Shown here piece after piece: positions 6,818-8,566 of a stretch of 8,566 nucleotides of DNA. This DNA comes from Bacillota bacterium (GTDB lineage: Bacteria > Bacillota > Clostridia > Acetivibrionales > DTU013): positions 1 through 8,566 of the forward strand of contig JAEZLF010000273.1 of the NCBI GenBank assembly GCA_023435925.1. The letters are read 5' to 3'. Positions within the stretch are counted from its first letter, which is position 1. Each line of letters opens with the position of its first letter. A program made the position numbers and the translations under genes. Below the pieces are notes generated by a model. That model had not been told where the DNA came from, made no database searches, and saw only the letters and a program-made list of their open reading frames with translations.

Positions 6818-6918
6818 CAATACTGTGCCAGAGCAAGAGAATAGGGCACAATAACTGTGCTTTAAAAGGAAATGGGCACAATAATCATGCAAAATCAAGA
6901 GAATGGGGCATAATATGG
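6818..6918 (+). repeat. Three imperfect 30-32 bp tandem repeats between flgG and the rod-binding gene
   Basis: Units at 6818-6848, 6849-6878 and 6879-6910 share the pattern CAATAaCTGTGC, a variable spacer, and a purine-rich stretch ending (A/T/G)GGGCA. A truncated fourth unit (TAATATGG, 6911-6918) carries the start codon of the next gene. The segments CAAGAGAAT(A/G)GGGCA at 6834-6848 and 6896-6910 are nearly identical. Unit junctions also form a small hairpin (GCACA 6846-6850 with TGTGC 6856-6860) followed by TTT. Confidence 0.72.
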
Positions 6919-7337
6919 ATATCGGGAAAATCGGCGGCAGTACAATAGACAGCTATATCAATAATGTAACAGGTTCGGCAGCTCAGGCTGTGGACGACAG
7001 CTTTGCGAAAAAGCTGGAAGCTGCGGTGCAGAACAAGGACGACAAGGAGTTGAAGAAAGCCTGTCAGGAGTTTGAGGGGATTATGCTGAATATGTTGTAT
7101 AAGCAGATGAAGGCAACGGTTATAAAGTCTGACCTGATTGAAAAGGATCCGGGTACCGAGATTTTTGAGTCCATGCAGGATGAGAACCTGATGGAGCTGG
7201 CATCCAAAACCGGCAGCTTCGGTCTTGCAGAATCACTTTACAAGCAGTTGTCCAACCAATCCGTGGCCGGTGCCGGAAGTGTCCATAAAATGAAGATGCA
7301 GGAGGATGAACCTGTTAGTGAAACAAGCGGGGAGTAA
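6915..7337 (+). CDS. flgJ: Flagellar rod-binding protein (FlgJ N-terminal domain only)
   Basis: This small protein of about 140 residues carries the rod-binding domain that caps or scaffolds the growing rod. The core is LKKACQEFEGIMLNMLYKQM followed by the pattern DPGTEIFESMQDENLMELAS and then GSFGLAESLYKQL. The second, wall-degrading glucosaminidase domain of proteobacterial FlgJ is absent, as is common in Firmicutes. I prefer ATG 6915 (MDIGKIGGS) to the in-frame ATG at 6903: the four extra codons lie in the tandem-repeat unit, whose earlier copies are non-coding, and GGGG at 6905-6908 sits six bases before 6915. The C-terminal tail (about 30 residues) is polar and low in similarity to the domain. 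It contains the ribosome binding site AGGAGG (7300-7305) and the start of the next gene, so the two are likely translationally coupled. Confidence 0.92.
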   Translation: MDIGKIGGSTIDSYINNVTGSAAQAVDDSFAKKLEAAVQNKDDKELKKACQEFEGIMLNMLYKQMKATVIKSDLIEKDPGTEIFESMQDENLMELASKTGSFGLAESLYKQLSNQSVAGAGSVHKMKMQEDEPVSETSGE

Positions 7338-8566
7338 TAAACTGCGGAGAGCAATTTGCATAGCACTTATTTTTGTAATGTCCCTCATTTTCATGTATGC
7401 GGGGCATTTTCTGTTTGAGGAGAAAAGGAACGCCGGAAATGAACTTGATCAGAATGCTTCCGGAGAAACGTTGACCACAGAGGGCTCGGAAAGTAATGAG
7501 AGTACGTCTGTCCCAGTGGTAAACCCTGTGAAATATTCGCATCGCTCAGAGATGGTTAACGGCGTAAAGCAAGAGATTCATATTCTGGAGGTGGATCTGG
7601 AAAATCCGGGAGTGAGAGTTCAGCCGGTACTTTCCCATGACTTGATCTATGGATTCGAATATCTGAGTGTCATGGCAGAAAGGAAAAATGCATATGCGGC
7701 TGTTACAGGCGGTTTTTTTCATGACTTTGGACTGCCGTCGGGTATGGTGGTAATTGGCGGAGAGCTGATATCTACTGCTACAGGCCGGTATCCTGTTTTT
7801 TTGGCGGAGAACGGAAAAGCGGCGCTGCGGGAGATTGAAAGTAAGCTGACAATATACTACGGACCGGAAAAAGGGAAGGGCAATAGCGAAATTGAAAACA
7901 GCGGCGAAAACGGGAATGATGGTAGCAGTAGCAGCGGAGATGGTGCAGGAAGCGGCCTCCTTCCGGTAGACAAGTTCAATTCTCCTTCGGGTAATAAGGA
8001 GGTTGCTGTCTACACACCTGTTTATGGAAAGTATAACAGAGCCGACAAAAAAAACATTACAGTGACAGTGGAAGCAGGAGTAGTAACAAAGATTGCGGAC
8101 TATACCGGTGAAGCTGAAATACCCCAAAACGGCATGCTGATTTCTTTTTTTGATACGGCCCGTTATGCGGGGGTAGAGCTTCCAATTAAGCTTGGTGATA
8201 GCGTACAGCTTTCACATCGGCCTCCGATCGGTGAACATACCGATGCATATGAATGCGGAAGCTGGCTGGTCCGGGACGGAGAATCGGTGGTACCGTTAAG
8301 AGATGCCTGGGTAGGTGTACTGACAAACCGCGCCCCCAGAACGGCGATAGGTATCCGGGAGGATGGTACGGTTTTGCTGCTTGTGGTGGATGGAAGGCAG
8401 CCCGGTTACAGTGCGGGATTTACCGGACAGGAGCTGGCCGAGTATCTGATCGACTGCGGTGCTAAGGATGCGGCCATGCTGGACGGAGGTGCTTCAACTG
8501 AAATGCTGGTGGGAGGCAAGCTGGTCAGCAGGCCTTCCCATAAAGGAGAGGAAAGGCCCCTCGGTG
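7318..8566 (+). CDS. Membrane-anchored phosphodiester glycosidase family protein (NAGPA domain), 3' end outside window
   Basis: The frame is open from 7294 to the window end, and 416 residues are visible from GTG 7318. The N-terminus is basic (MKQAGSNKLRR), followed by a hydrophobic segment (about 12-33), a signal anchor or uncleaved signal peptide. A polar linker leads to a NAGPA-type domain. Visible family motifs are TGGFFHDFGLPSG (130-142), RTAIGI (341-346), LLVVDGRQPGYSAGFTGQEL (354-373), MLDGGAST (387-394) and RPSHKGEERPLG (405-416). The family hydrolyses sugar-1-phosphodiester bonds; bacterial members occur in exopolysaccharide or envelope loci. Residues 182-213 are a Gly/Ser/Asn/Glu-rich insertion inside the domain. 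GTG 7318 is 12 bases after AGGAGG (7300-7305) and overlaps the rod-binding gene by 20 bases. ATG 7306 directly abuts that site, so it is less likely. Only a few C-terminal residues should be missing. Confidence 0.92.
   Translation, partial: MKQAGSNKLRRAICIALIFVMSLIFMYAGHFLFEEKRNAGNELDQNASGETLTTEGSESNESTSVPVVNPVKYSHRSEMVNGVKQEIHILEVDLENPGVRVQPVLSHDLIYGFEYLSVMAERKNAYAAVTGGFFHDFGLPSGMVVIGGELISTATGRYPVFLAENGKAALREIESKLTIYYGPEKGKGNSEIENSGENGNDGSSSSGDGAGSGLLPVDKFNSPSGNKEVAVYTPVYGKYNRADKKNITVTVEAGVVTKIADYTGEAEIPQNGMLISFFDTARYAGVELPIKLGDSVQLSHRPPIGEHTDAYECGSWLVRDGESVVPLRDAWVGVLTNRAPRTAIGIREDGTVLLLVVDGRQPGYSAGFTGQELAEYLIDCGAKDAAMLDGGASTEMLVGGKLVSRPSHKGEERPLG

Noticed and set aside
6872..6913. 13-codon frame MGTIIMQNQENGA before the rod-binding gene as a leader peptide
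   Set aside because: The purine-rich site is too close to its ATG, and the frame falls within tandem repeats whose unit lengths are not all multiples of three. I do not annotate it as a gene.
6818..6918. CRISPR array
   Set aside because: The units are imperfect, only about three in number, and directly abutting without unique spacers.
7546..8127. Open frame of 193 codons on the minus strand
   Set aside because: It lies opposite the phosphodiester glycosidase gene, whose + strand frame is open throughout and carries family motifs.

Overview
The window looks like chromosomal DNA of a flagellated, Gram-positive anaerobe of the Clostridia, possibly Lachnospiraceae-like. The grounds are purine-rich Shine-Dalgarno sites before every gene, a lipoprotein-type sugar-binding protein, a YitT membrane protein, and a FlgF/FlgG/rod-binding gene cluster. 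The placement rests on gene content and remembered family distributions, not on a search. All recognised genes are on the + strand; I see no mobile element, RNA gene or CRISPR array.

Region 1 (1-4010) is a catabolic module. It opens with the C-terminal part of an ABC-transporter solute-binding protein. An intercistronic hairpin follows, then two ADP-ribosylglycohydrolase (ARH) superfamily genes 29 bases apart, and a strong terminator. The first ARH protein (700 aa) has a variant active-site signature and two appended beta-sandwich-like regions resembling carbohydrate-binding modules. The second (328 aa) is a canonical single-domain member. A reasonable reading is uptake of a glycoside or oligosaccharide followed by intracellular cleavage of a glycosidic or N-glycosidic bond; the substrate is unknown.

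Region 2 (4011-5012) holds a single YitT-family membrane protein gene bracketed by terminators. It probably starts at GTG 4060 behind a strong ribosome binding site, not at the upstream ATG at 4009.

Region 3 (5026-8566) is a flagellar rod module led by a good sigma-28/sigma-D-type promoter (TAAG, 15-base spacer, TCCGATAA). The order is flgF, flgG, three imperfect 30-32 bp tandem repeats, and a rod-binding protein gene (FlgJ N-terminal type, no wall-hydrolase domain). Overlapping the end of that gene by 20 bases is a gene for a membrane-anchored phosphodiester glycosidase (NAGPA family), which runs off the right edge. The overlap suggests translational coupling between rod assembly and an enzyme that may act on sugar-phosphodiester polymers of the envelope. 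This coupling and the two-ARH module are the most interesting aspects of the window.
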